A stretch of DNA of 64,000 bases from Promethearchaeota archaeon (GTDB taxonomy: Archaea; Asgardarchaeota; Lokiarchaeia; Helarchaeales; RDOG01). The notes beneath the pieces were generated by a model. The model ran no database searches. It worked only from the letters and a program-made list of their open reading frames with translations, and was not told the DNA's origin. The number at the start of each line of letters is the position of its first letter. Positions within the stretch are counted from its first letter, which is position 1. The stretch spans positions 29,177 to 93,176 of the forward strand of contig RDOG01000017.1 in the NCBI GenBank assembly GCA_011365055.1, given 5' to 3'. Of this stretch, positions 43,538 to 51,880 are shown piece after piece. Both the position numbers and the translations under genes were made by a program.

Positions 43538-45738
43538 TTCAAGAAAAGAGTAAATTATTAGAAGATTTAATAAAAATAGTTGGGGAGAAATATGCCACGA
43601 ATGATCAAGCAATTTGTATTGGTTATTCTCGTGATCAAGTCATTACGACAAAGGGACCAGAATATGTAGTTGCACCTGAATCAACAGAACAAATTCAAGA
43701 AATTATGAAATTAGCATCAAAGTACAAAGTACCTGTATTACCAAAAGGAACTGGTGCTAACATGGGAGGTCTCGTAATTCCCTTATATGGTGGGATTATT
43801 CTCGATTTAAAAAGAATGAATAAAATTTACGAATTTGATCAAAAAAATATGACTGCGATAGTCGGTCCTGGGGTAACCTATGGACAACTCCAAATTGATG
43901 CATGGAATAAAGGGATGTTTGTTGTGGTTCCAAGTGGACCTCATTCCGTAAAAGTCATTGCGAATATGTGCGGGACTCGTGGAATTGGGCATTATGCTGG
44001 TAAATATGGACTCGGTGATAATCAAATAATTGGTATGGAAATTGTATTACCTAATGGTGAATTATTAAAATTAGGATCCTTTGCATATCCCAAAGAAAAA
44101 GATTCAGCAAATTTCCCTCATGGACCTGGACCCGATTTAATGGGATTATTTTTAGGGGGTTTTGGAACAGTAGGTGTTGTAACTAGAATAAAAATTAAAT
44201 TATATCAAAAAAATAATTTTCATGAAGTCATTTCGATTGGAGGTAATCTGGATCCGCTATTTGATGACATAATTGAATTGGTTAAAATTGGTTTTTCTAA
44301 TGCCATGATTGTAAGATGGCCTTATATAGCCTTTTTATTTGCAAGAACTAGAGAAGAGCATTTTTGGATGTTGGAACATCCTTGGATTGAAGGTTTTATT
44401 TTATTGTTTGTTGAAGGTACAGAACGAGATTTTAATTATTATGTGAAAACAATAAAAAATAAGTATAAAGATAGGAAAAATTATGCTGTTGGACTTTATT
44501 CGGAAGTGATGAAAAAGAATCAGCACCCTTTCTTTGTTGGTGGAGGACCTTATACCGAAGATTCTCATGAATTTGGTTATTTAAAAGAACCCAGAAAACT
44601 TCATGATTTTATGTATCAGTCAGTGAGAATTTTAAGAACTCATGGTGGTTTTGCACCACATTGTCCATTTTTTTCTCTGAAAGATGCAAAAGGAATTTGG
44701 AATTATATGAAAGATTGGATTTTAAAATTAGACGCACCAATAAATGAGACTTGTTGCTATTGTCAAGTAACGGATGATGGCCATTATGTTTTACAAGAAA
44801 TGGATCTTGAATTTGATCCTGATCCAAATAAAATGATGAATAATATTAAGACATTTATTGGCATTGGAAAGCCCATGGCTGATACAATGTTCTCTAAATT
44901 TAATGGAATTCAGTATTATTTCTACGCGAACGGTGAAATTCTTGAAACTATTGGTCCTATTTTTATCCCAGGTTATTTTTATCTCTTAAAGGAGTTTAAG
45001 ACACTTATTGATCCATATAATTTAATGAATAGAGGACGCGGAATTCGACCAAAGGGAGTCGAATTAGAATCTCAATCCATGGGAATGGGACAAGCATTTG
45101 GAGGTAGTATGGGATCAATGTTTTGGTTTCAAAGCATTGCGAGTGTTATAAATGAATTAAATTATCCAGATAAAGATAGAATGTTAAAATTTCTTGATGC
45201 TGTTAAAAATAAAAAAATCGGAGAAGAACCACTCCAAGAGATACTGAAGGATTCAATAAATTTGTCATTAAAAACACTTTTGAAGGATAAAACTAGAGCC
45301 ACAGCTGACAAATCGGTCGGTGAATTCTTTAAATCGTATTATGAAAAGCTAGAAGGTGAAAAAATTGTTCTAAAATCTGACATGCATGACTTATGGATGA
45401 TTGAATTAGGAAATATTGAAGATGATGAACCCGTAAAAGTGTATTCTGTTGATAAAAAAAATGCAAAAAAAATTCCAAGCATTATGACGGATTATATTTT
45501 TACTAAAAAAGCCTTAATAGGAGAAGAAGTCGATCCCATGCTAGCAATGCTTAAACCAGAAGTGGGTAAATTTACAATCATGCATGCAATTATGGCATGG
45601 TCTAATTTAATTGAGAGATTTTCAGATGCAGTTATAATTGGTACGGCAAGATTACTTTATGAAAGAAGATCACTAAACGAAATTAATATTGAACTCAATA
45701 AAAAAATAGATATAATCTTAAATAAAATAAATTATTAG
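43531..45738 (+). CDS. FAD-linked oxidase with long C-terminal extension, subunit 2
   Basis: A 735-residue flavoprotein. Residues about 20-250 are the FAD-binding domain, with VLPKGTGANMGGLVIPLYGGIILDLKRMNK, AIVGPGVTYGQL, GTRGIGHYAGKYGLGDN and LFLGGFGTVGVVTRI; the catalytic half ends with LIDPYNLMNRGR. After that about 200 extra residues follow, containing GGSMGSMFWFQSIAS and helical regions, not seen in ordinary GlcD. Such proteins with a large tail are known in archaea and anaerobic bacteria, function unclear. Overlap of the start with the Fe-S gene by seven bases implies coupled translation. A dimer of two unlike oxidases joined by an Fe-S protein is suggested by the gene order. Confidence 0.8.
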   Translation: MLVQEKSKLLEDLIKIVGEKYATNDQAICIGYSRDQVITTKGPEYVVAPESTEQIQEIMKLASKYKVPVLPKGTGANMGGLVIPLYGGIILDLKRMNKIYEFDQKNMTAIVGPGVTYGQLQIDAWNKGMFVVVPSGPHSVKVIANMCGTRGIGHYAGKYGLGDNQIIGMEIVLPNGELLKLGSFAYPKEKDSANFPHGPGPDLMGLFLGGFGTVGVVTRIKIKLYQKNNFHEVISIGGNLDPLFDDIIELVKIGFSNAMIVRWPYIAFLFARTREEHFWMLEHPWIEGFILLFVEGTERDFNYYVKTIKNKYKDRKNYAVGLYSEVMKKNQHPFFVGGGPYTEDSHEFGYLKEPRKLHDFMYQSVRILRTHGGFAPHCPFFSLKDAKGIWNYMKDWILKLDAPINETCCYCQVTDDGHYVLQEMDLEFDPDPNKMMNNIKTFIGIGKPMADTMFSKFNGIQYYFYANGEILETIGPIFIPGYFYLLKEFKTLIDPYNLMNRGRGIRPKGVELESQSMGMGQAFGGSMGSMFWFQSIASVINELNYPDKDRMLKFLDAVKNKKIGEEPLQEILKDSINLSLKTLLKDKTRATADKSVGEFFKSYYEKLEGEKIVLKSDMHDLWMIELGNIEDDEPVKVYSVDKKNAKKIPSIMTDYIFTKKALIGEEVDPMLAMLKPEVGKFTIMHAIMAWSNLIERFSDAVIIGTARLLYERRSLNEINIELNKKIDIILNKINY

Positions 45739-45756
45739 CCATTCAAGTGATGAAAT

Positions 45757-47265
45757 ATGAATAATATAATTAAAGAACAATATGACGTGATTGTTATAGG
45801 AAGTGGAGTTGGTGGAAGCGGTTGTGCTGCTCTTTTGGCTGCTGCCGGTTACGATACCATATTGATTGAAAAAAATGAACGCCTAGGAGGGGCTTGTTCT
45901 TCTTATTACAAGAATGGTTATACAATTGATGTTGCAGTTCATATGTTTGCAGGTGGTAAACACTTCCAAGATATATGTAAAAAAACGAACCATCCAGAGG
46001 AGATAAAGTTTTATACTGAATTAGGGGCACGAACTGCAATGCGAAATAAGAATTCTCCACCGTTATCAATGTCATTGGAAGAGGGACAAGATATGATTAC
46101 TATGTATCAAGATTTTTTTAAAATGCTTGGTGCAACTCAAAAAGAAATTGACGATATTTTAAAAGTTTTTGGTAAAATAATGATGCAGAGCAAAAAAACT
46201 GCTTATAATTATATGAACATCCCTCTTACAGAATGGCTTAATGATGTTACAACATCACCAATTGTTCACGGCTTGTTTGCATATTTTTGTGGAATTATGT
46301 TTACCATCCCTCCTAACATTGCTTCAGCAGGTGAATTCATTTATACAATGCACCAAGGTAACTCAGGACTAGTCTATCCATATGGTGGTGCAATAGCAAT
46401 ACCAAATGGATTCGGAAGAATTGTAGAAAAAGAAGGTGGAAAAGTCTTAATTAAAAATCGTGTAAAAAAAATTATAATTGAAAATAATAGGGTTGAAGGT
46501 GTGCAACTTCAAGATGATCGTTATATAAATGCTCCAATAATTGTAAGTAATGCAGGAATTAAACCAACTGTATTAAACTTATTAAACGATACATCCATGC
46601 TCGAAAAAAAATATATTAATAAAGTAAAAAACTTAATTCCTTCTTTTAGTTCCATTACTTTTAAAGTTGCATTAAAGAGAAAAATAATTACGGATTATGA
46701 TGCCATTCACTTATTTTATGCCGATTTAGATGATTTCAAAGAAGATTCCTTGATAAATGTTTGGAAATCGATACAAGAGGGAAACATCCCCAAAGAAGCT
46801 GCATTTATGAGTCCAATCCCTTCAAATATGGATCCAACACTTGCACCTAAAGGAAAACAATTAATAATATTTGGGGGGATTGCACCAGCAAAATTATCAG
46901 AAGGAAAAAGCTGGAAACCTTGGATCGACAAATATTGGGAAATGATTCTTGATTTTTATCCGGATATTGAAAAAAATTTAGAATTTTTGGATATAACAAC
47001 ACCCTCAGATATTATTAAAGCAACTGGGAAACCAGAGGCTCCTGTAGAAGGAACCGCCCTAACTGTTAATCAATCTGGACACGATCGAATTTCTTCAATC
47101 ATTCCAAATATTGAAGGGCTATATATTGCTGGTGATACTGCAGGAACTGATATACACGGTATTGGAACGCAAATGGCTGTTAATAGTGGAATTAGTGTTT
47201 TCAACTTAATACAAGAAAAATATCCCAATTTCTGCAAGAAAAAAATCAAAATTAAAATAAAATAA
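45757..47265 (+). CDS. Phytoene-desaturase/NAD(P)-binding oxidoreductase-like protein
   Basis: A two-dinucleotide-binding flavoprotein of 502 residues. The amino end, YDVIVIGSGVGGSGCAALLAAAGYDTILIEKNERLGGACSS, is the Rossmann motif followed by the FAD-contact region. The carboxy end, EGLYIAGDTAGTDIHGIGTQMAVNSG, closes the FAD site. The amine-oxidase/phytoene-desaturase group reduces or oxidises isoprenoid chains; geranylgeranyl reductases of archaeal lipids also look like this. It follows the oxidase gene by 18 bases, so it is part of that operon. Isoprenoid saturation would fit an archaeal membrane, but the substrate is not shown by the sequence. Confidence 0.8.
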   Translation: MNNIIKEQYDVIVIGSGVGGSGCAALLAAAGYDTILIEKNERLGGACSSYYKNGYTIDVAVHMFAGGKHFQDICKKTNHPEEIKFYTELGARTAMRNKNSPPLSMSLEEGQDMITMYQDFFKMLGATQKEIDDILKVFGKIMMQSKKTAYNYMNIPLTEWLNDVTTSPIVHGLFAYFCGIMFTIPPNIASAGEFIYTMHQGNSGLVYPYGGAIAIPNGFGRIVEKEGGKVLIKNRVKKIIIENNRVEGVQLQDDRYINAPIIVSNAGIKPTVLNLLNDTSMLEKKYINKVKNLIPSFSSITFKVALKRKIITDYDAIHLFYADLDDFKEDSLINVWKSIQEGNIPKEAAFMSPIPSNMDPTLAPKGKQLIIFGGIAPAKLSEGKSWKPWIDKYWEMILDFYPDIEKNLEFLDITTPSDIIKATGKPEAPVEGTALTVNQSGHDRISSIIPNIEGLYIAGDTAGTDIHGIGTQMAVNSGISVFNLIQEKYPNFCKKKIKIKIK

Positions 47266-47374
47266 AGCTTTTTAATTATCTAATTATGGTTATAATGTTT
47301 TTTATGAGCAAGTTATTTTATTAATTACTTAAAGAAACTTAAAAAATAATTATCAGAATTGGGAAGTGTTTAAA

Positions 47375-48235
47375 ATGCAATTAATAAATTTCGCTATTGT
47401 CGCCATTTTATTAGGAATTGTTGCAACAATGCTATTAAACATTGGAAAGGGAGTTTCAAAATTTGGTTTAAAAAAGCTAGGAGAGAAAATAGAACCTAAG
47501 AAAAAATATACTGCAATTTGGATTATTGGGATTTTAATTACTTCTTCCTCAGTTATTGTAAATATTTTTGCATTAGATTTTGGTGAAGCATCAATTGTTG
47601 CCGCTCTTGCAGGAGTTGGTTTAGTCTCATTGATAATTTTTTCATATTTTATTTTGAATGAAAATTTAGATAAGATAGTATATTCAGGAATAACTTTGAC
47701 AATTTGTGGAACAATTATTGTTGGACTATTTTCCCGAGAAACGCATCAAGAGGCTTTCAATTTTGGATTATTTTGGATATTATTCATTATCTTTCTAATT
47801 CCAGTTCTATTATGCATCATTTATACTTTTAAAAACGAGTTTAAATATTTTGGTTTCATATTTGGAGCTTTTGCAGGATTATTATCTGGCTTTGCTGTTG
47901 TTCTAGAAAAGATGGGACTGATTGTTATGGGAGGAGTTAAAAATTTTTTTATAATGTTATTTACAATGGGAGGCCTATTATTTGTTATAGCTATAATTCT
48001 TGGTTTAACTGCAACTAGTTTTACACAATACGGTTTAACTCGAGGAAAAGCAAGTATTTTAGTTCCAGCCTTTAATTCGTTTTATATTGTAATACCTGTA
48101 ACTTGTGAATATCTCGTTTTTAATACCGCTTTACACGTAGCACAAATCATAGGTATTATTTTAATTCTAATTGGAATAATATTAATGACAGCATTTAAAC
48201 CAGAACCCCTTGATGCATCACCGCTTGATAAATAA
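47375..48235 (+). CDS. DMT-family transporter (EamA/NIPA-like)
   Basis: An integral membrane protein of about 286 residues with nine or ten hydrophobic helices. The first helix carries KGVSKFGLKKLGEK as a cytosolic loop; ALDFGEASIVAALAGVGLVSLIIFSYFILNEN and ASILVPAFNSFYIVIPVTCEYLVF resemble EamA repeats and NIPA Mg-transporter-type proteins. The end is a short polar tail. ATG at 47375 is preferred over GTG at 47366; GGGAAGTG precedes it. It comes 109 bases after the redox operon and may be a separate transcript or its last member. The substrate is unknown; it may export or import a metabolite of the operon. Confidence 0.72.
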   Translation: MQLINFAIVAILLGIVATMLLNIGKGVSKFGLKKLGEKIEPKKKYTAIWIIGILITSSSVIVNIFALDFGEASIVAALAGVGLVSLIIFSYFILNENLDKIVYSGITLTICGTIIVGLFSRETHQEAFNFGLFWILFIIFLIPVLLCIIYTFKNEFKYFGFIFGAFAGLLSGFAVVLEKMGLIVMGGVKNFFIMLFTMGGLLFVIAIILGLTATSFTQYGLTRGKASILVPAFNSFYIVIPVTCEYLVFNTALHVAQIIGIILILIGIILMTAFKPEPLDASPLDK

Positions 48236-48242
48236 TCAAGTA

Positions 48243-49505
48243 TCAAACTCGTTGATAATTTACTGTTTTTTCAAATCCCTCTATTTTAAAAAGTGCATCA
48301 TTACCAATTAAATCTTTAACATATTCGAGATTTATTTGATTAAAAAATAGTGGATTTAAAAAGTCATCATTTTTCATAATTTTTCTTGATAAATTCTTTC
48401 TTAAATCTTCTCTTTCTAAAATAGTTTTACCTAAATCCGTAATTTTTATTATCCTGTAATAAAAACTTACCCCAACAGAGTCGGGTCTATTAATTTTCAA
48501 AAAATTAATCATTTCTTCAATTGATTCCTTAGGTTCGTCGGGAGCACCGATCAATAAATCAATGGAAAGTCGGATTTTATATTTTTTACAATATTCGATA
48601 ATACTTTTTACGTCATTTAATGTATAATTATTAAGACTTTGCTCCTTTTTATCACTATTTATAGAAAGGGTTATTAAATAGGCGCTTGATTTTTTTAAAA
48701 ATTTAAAAAGATCCTCGTTATAAGGAGTTGGCTTCATGTAAAGTGCCCATTTCATCCTTAAATTATTCTCAATAATAGCTTTACAAAAATTGATGGAATA
48801 TTCTAAATTAAGATTAAATTCACTATCACATAAATGAAAATGATCATATCCTTGTTTAATTAAATATTTGATTTCTTCTACAACATTCTCAATCTCTTTC
48901 AAATGGTGTTTAGTTTTTGCTTCAATACAAAATGTACACGAATTTGAACAACCTTTTTGAGTTTCAAAACCCAAAATACCATCCTTATCAATATATTTTG
49001 AATAATCAAAATCTTTACCTCGATAAAAAATATGATCTTTGTTAATTCCCAATTTCCATCCATCAAGTATCTTATAATTTACTTTACTTTCCAATAAATC
49101 ATTAATTAATTTTAATATTGCCTCTTCACCAGGTCCAATAATTCCTAAATCTGCATTCATGTATTCTAAAATTTCCTTTGGAGAAGCAGAAAACCCAGAT
49201 CCTCCTAAAACTATTGGGATCTCATATTTTTTTAAATATTGTATTATAGTTCTAATATCCTTTAAGAAAAATTCGTTATTAAAATAAATACAAGAATCTA
49301 TGTTTCTTATTGTTACACCAATTAGGTTAAATTTTTTATCATATAATACATTTTTTATTTCTTGTTTTGGATTCTCACTAAAGCATAAATCAAGAATTTC
49401 AACCTCATGACCGTTATTTCGCAATATTGTTGCCAAATATTCAAGACCAATTGGAATAACAGGTGGATTTTTGAATTGATTTGGATTTATTAACAAAACC
49501 TTCAT
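48243..49505 (-). CDS. B12-binding-domain radical SAM protein
   Basis: The amino 130 residues form a cobalamin-binding-like Rossmann domain (PVIPIGLEYLATILRNNGHEVEILDL, LGGSGFSASPKEIL, LGIIGPGEEAILKLI). The radical SAM centre is CSNSCTFC near residue 185, with the FHLCDSEFN segment and LSIDLLIGAPDEP following. At 420 residues it has the size of radical SAM enzymes that methylate or rearrange lipids, hopanoids, tRNA or cofactors. No substrate motif stands out. It is single on the minus strand. ATG at 49505 is preferred to GTG at 49514 because GAGTGA sits five bases upstream. Confidence 0.88.
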   Translation of the reverse strand: MKVLLINPNQFKNPPVIPIGLEYLATILRNNGHEVEILDLCFSENPKQEIKNVLYDKKFNLIGVTIRNIDSCIYFNNEFFLKDIRTIIQYLKKYEIPIVLGGSGFSASPKEILEYMNADLGIIGPGEEAILKLINDLLESKVNYKILDGWKLGINKDHIFYRGKDFDYSKYIDKDGILGFETQKGCSNSCTFCIEAKTKHHLKEIENVVEEIKYLIKQGYDHFHLCDSEFNLNLEYSINFCKAIIENNLRMKWALYMKPTPYNEDLFKFLKKSSAYLITLSINSDKKEQSLNNYTLNDVKSIIEYCKKYKIRLSIDLLIGAPDEPKESIEEMINFLKINRPDSVGVSFYYRIIKITDLGKTILEREDLRKNLSRKIMKNDDFLNPLFFNQINLEYVKDLIGNDALFKIEGFEKTVNYQRV

Positions 49506-49564
49506 AAATGTCACTCAAACTGATTAAAAAATTAAATTTCTTATTTAAAATTGATTTATAACAG

Positions 49565-50260
49565 TTAAATTTTCTGGACTTCTTTATATTTTTCCAAAAC
49601 AGAATTAAGTGTTGAGATATATTGATTAAGGCTCTCTTTTACTAATTCTAAATCATTTTTTACGTGAGGAACTCTCTTTTGAATCTCTTCAAAATCCATC
49701 TTCTTTAATTCGCCCTTTTCTAATTCCATTTTACAAATGTATGTCATCATTTCAGAAGAGTCTTTAACAAGTGCTTTCCAAATTTGGTCAGCAATTTTTG
49801 ATTTTTTTCTTCCTAGAGTTGCTTTATAAATTTCTTTTCCATCTTTTTCGAATTTTTCAACATACCCCATTTTATGAAGAGCTAAAAGGAAACCCTTCTC
49901 TAATTCTGTTTTTCTTTGGGTTCTTTTAGTAATAGTTTCAACATCGGAAGGACCTAATCGAATTAACGCCGTTAAAGATTTTCTCATTTCATCGGGAACA
50001 TCAAACATTGTCATAAGATCTAATGAACTTAAGGGTTTTGATTCCTTGGGCTTATCAACCAAACCACCAAAGAATTCAAGTACTTCAGAAAAAGTAGTTC
50101 TAACATTTTTAAACCTATTATCTAAATATTTTATTTCATTTGGTAAATCATTGACATTTTTTTCCATTATTTTCTTTAAATCATTATTTATGTTATTAAA
50201 AAAATCCTGAATGACATAAATCTTTTTTAAAACACTAGGATCTTTTTCAATATCTGACAA
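49565..50260 (-). CDS. Winged-helix/coiled-coil protein, last gene of the MinD operon
   Basis: A 231-residue protein. The amino 70 residues form helices with coiled-coil character (IQDFFNNINNDLKKIMEKN); the centre, PDEMRKSLTALIRLGPSDVETITKRTQRKTELEKGFLLALHKMGYVEKFEKDGKEIYKATLG, is a winged helix with a turn and wing; the end is helical (NDLELVKESLNQYISTLNSVLEK). It is the last of a four-gene set and starts at TTG 50260 with the strong site GGGGAGG just upstream. Since the ATPase of the operon is ParA/MinD-like, this DNA-binding protein could be its adaptor, as centromere-binding proteins are for ParA; that is inference. Confidence 0.65.
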   Translation of the reverse strand: MSDIEKDPSVLKKIYVIQDFFNNINNDLKKIMEKNVNDLPNEIKYLDNRFKNVRTTFSEVLEFFGGLVDKPKESKPLSSLDLMTMFDVPDEMRKSLTALIRLGPSDVETITKRTQRKTELEKGFLLALHKMGYVEKFEKDGKEIYKATLGRKKSKIADQIWKALVKDSSEMMTYICKMELEKGELKKMDFEEIQKRVPHVKNDLELVKESLNQYISTLNSVLEKYKEVQKI

Positions 50261-50273
50261 AAATTATCCTCCC

Positions 50274-51029
50274 CTAGTCTGTCGAAAATAATTTGTACAT
50301 TTCTTGAAATAATTTTGAAAATTCGTGATTAGGATTTTCTTTAATAAAGACCGTAGCACTTGCAGTATCTGCAATTTCTTCAAAAAATTTTATGACAGCA
50401 GCAACAGGAACATTATATTCTTTTTGTATGGTCTTTTTTACATCCTTTAGATCATATTTTGGAAGAACCTTATTTATTATCATATAAATATTTGGAACTT
50501 CTAATTTTTTTGCAAGTTCAAGAGTAACCATAGTTCCGAGATAATCTTGTTCATCAGGTCTCATTATAACAAAGAGATAATCTGAAATCGCTATGGATAA
50601 AAATGTCTCTTGACCTAATCCAGGATGTGTATCAACGAATAAATAATCAAGTTGTTTAGATTCAATCACGGTCCTAAATCCATCAGATAGCATGCTGACT
50701 TCATAACCTTCCCGGAGAAACTTTATTATTTCATCACTCTCTAATGCAGCAGGAAACATAAATAGTGAATTTGAAGGAAGTTTTAGGTTTTTACTAACGT
50801 CAAATGCAACATCGTCAATTTTACATTTACTTTCAAGGTATCTATTTAATGTGTTATGAATTTTTTTACCACCCAAACCAAATATCACGTGAATGCCAGG
50901 GCTCTGAATATCTGTGTCTACTACACCTACTCTTTTTCCATGTAATGCAGTAGTATAAGCCAAATTTGCAGTAATATTACTCTTTCCCGTACCACCTCTA
51001 AATGAGTGAATTGAAATTATTTTACCCAT
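50274..51029 (-). CDS. MinD/ParA-family ATPase
   Basis: A deviant-Walker-A ATPase of 251 residues: SFRGGTGKSNITANLAY (K before GK as GGTGKS), switch I in VVDTDIQSPGIHVIFG, and switch II LFVDTHPGLGQETF; then VIMRPDEQDYLG and MIINKVLPKYD. No membrane-targeting amphipathic helix of the bacterial MinD type is seen at the end (KLFQEMYKLFSTD). The family positions proteins or DNA by ATP-dependent gradient formation, or acts in signalling. GGTGATTTTCA precedes the ATG at 51029. Its neighbours are a Lys-rich tail protein, a TPR protein and a wHTH protein in one direction, which suggests a dedicated system. Confidence 0.9.
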   Translation of the reverse strand: MGKIISIHSFRGGTGKSNITANLAYTTALHGKRVGVVDTDIQSPGIHVIFGLGGKKIHNTLNRYLESKCKIDDVAFDVSKNLKLPSNSLFMFPAALESDEIIKFLREGYEVSMLSDGFRTVIESKQLDYLFVDTHPGLGQETFLSIAISDYLFVIMRPDEQDYLGTMVTLELAKKLEVPNIYMIINKVLPKYDLKDVKKTIQKEYNVPVAAVIKFFEEIADTASATVFIKENPNHEFSKLFQEMYKLFSTD

Positions 51030-51097
51030 TGAAAATCACCATTTTTTTATCATTAAAAGGATATCGTTTAAAATTTCAATTTTCAGAATTTTGTTTT

Positions 51098-51871
51098 CTA
51101 ACTTTTTTTGTTTTTAGTTTTTTTCTTTGTAGTTTTTCTTTTTTTCGCTTTTTTTACCTTAATAGATTTTCTATCTTGTTCTACTTCAATTTTTTTAATA
51201 TCATCAGTTATTGTTGCTTTTTCTTTTTTTTGTTTTTTCTTGGTTACTTTTTTCTTTTTAGTAATTTTTTTTGGTTTGGAAGTAATTTCAATAGATTCAT
51301 CTATTTTTTTATCTTCTATTTTCTTCTCAGTTGAGATTTGTGTTTCTTTTGTTATTATTTTTTCTTTTATTATTATCGGTTTAGTTTTTATTTCTTCTGA
51401 TTCTTTCTCGACAATTGGTTTATCATTGACTTTTAAAGGTTCTTTCTTAATTTTAGGCGAGGTAGATATTTTAATAGTTTCTTTTTTAAGATCTGATTCT
51501 AATTTAATTTTCTTTGGTTCTGGTTTCGTTGTACTTATAATTGTTCTTTTTATCGTTGGTTTTGTTTCAACTTCACTTTTACTTATTTTTGGAATTTCTG
51601 TTACCTTTATATCTCCAATAATGAATTCATATTTATTAAATCTGAATCGTTCTGAAAAAAGCCCTGAAATTAAATTATCTGAATATGACAATTCTTCGTT
51701 TAATATTTTCTCGTACCGTTCTTCTTCACCATGAAAAGTTTTCGAGAGCATTCCAGATTTAATTTTCTTAATTTGTGTTTTAAGAGAAAAAAAATAATCT
51801 GATTGTTCAATATTTTGTATTTCTTTTTTCATCTCTCGCTTATTAATCGATAATTTCAATTTTTCAGACAT
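51098..51871 (-). CDS. Protein with small folded head and Lys/Thr/Ile-rich tail
   Basis: Not a known family. Residues 1-100 look folded (EKLKLSINKREMKKEI; LSYSDNLISGLFSERFRFNKYEFIIGDIKVTEIP). Residues 100-257 are low-complexity, rich in Lys, Ile, Thr, Glu and Pro (KPEPKKIKLE, KKITKKKKVTKKKQ) and end in a run of Lys-Lys-Thr motifs, KKRKTTKKKTKNKKS. The tail resembles the basic tails of histone H1-like proteins or membrane-anchoring polybasic tails, so contact with DNA, RNA or acidic lipids is likely. It sits between the TPR gene, which ends ten bases upstream, and the MinD gene 68 bp downstream. Start ATG behind GAGGGA. Confidence 0.55.
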   Translation of the reverse strand: MSEKLKLSINKREMKKEIQNIEQSDYFFSLKTQIKKIKSGMLSKTFHGEEERYEKILNEELSYSDNLISGLFSERFRFNKYEFIIGDIKVTEIPKISKSEVETKPTIKRTIISTTKPEPKKIKLESDLKKETIKISTSPKIKKEPLKVNDKPIVEKESEEIKTKPIIIKEKIITKETQISTEKKIEDKKIDESIEITSKPKKITKKKKVTKKKQKKEKATITDDIKKIEVEQDRKSIKVKKAKKRKTTKKKTKNKKS

Positions 51872-51880
51872 TTAATTCCC

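Noticed and set aside
51108..51734. A long Phe/Leu/Ser-rich open frame on the plus strand with apparent membrane helices.
   Set aside because: It is the antisense of the Lys/Thr-rich tail of the minus-strand gene; Lys and Glu codons read backwards give Phe, Leu and Ser codons. The minus-strand frame has a ribosome site and operon context.
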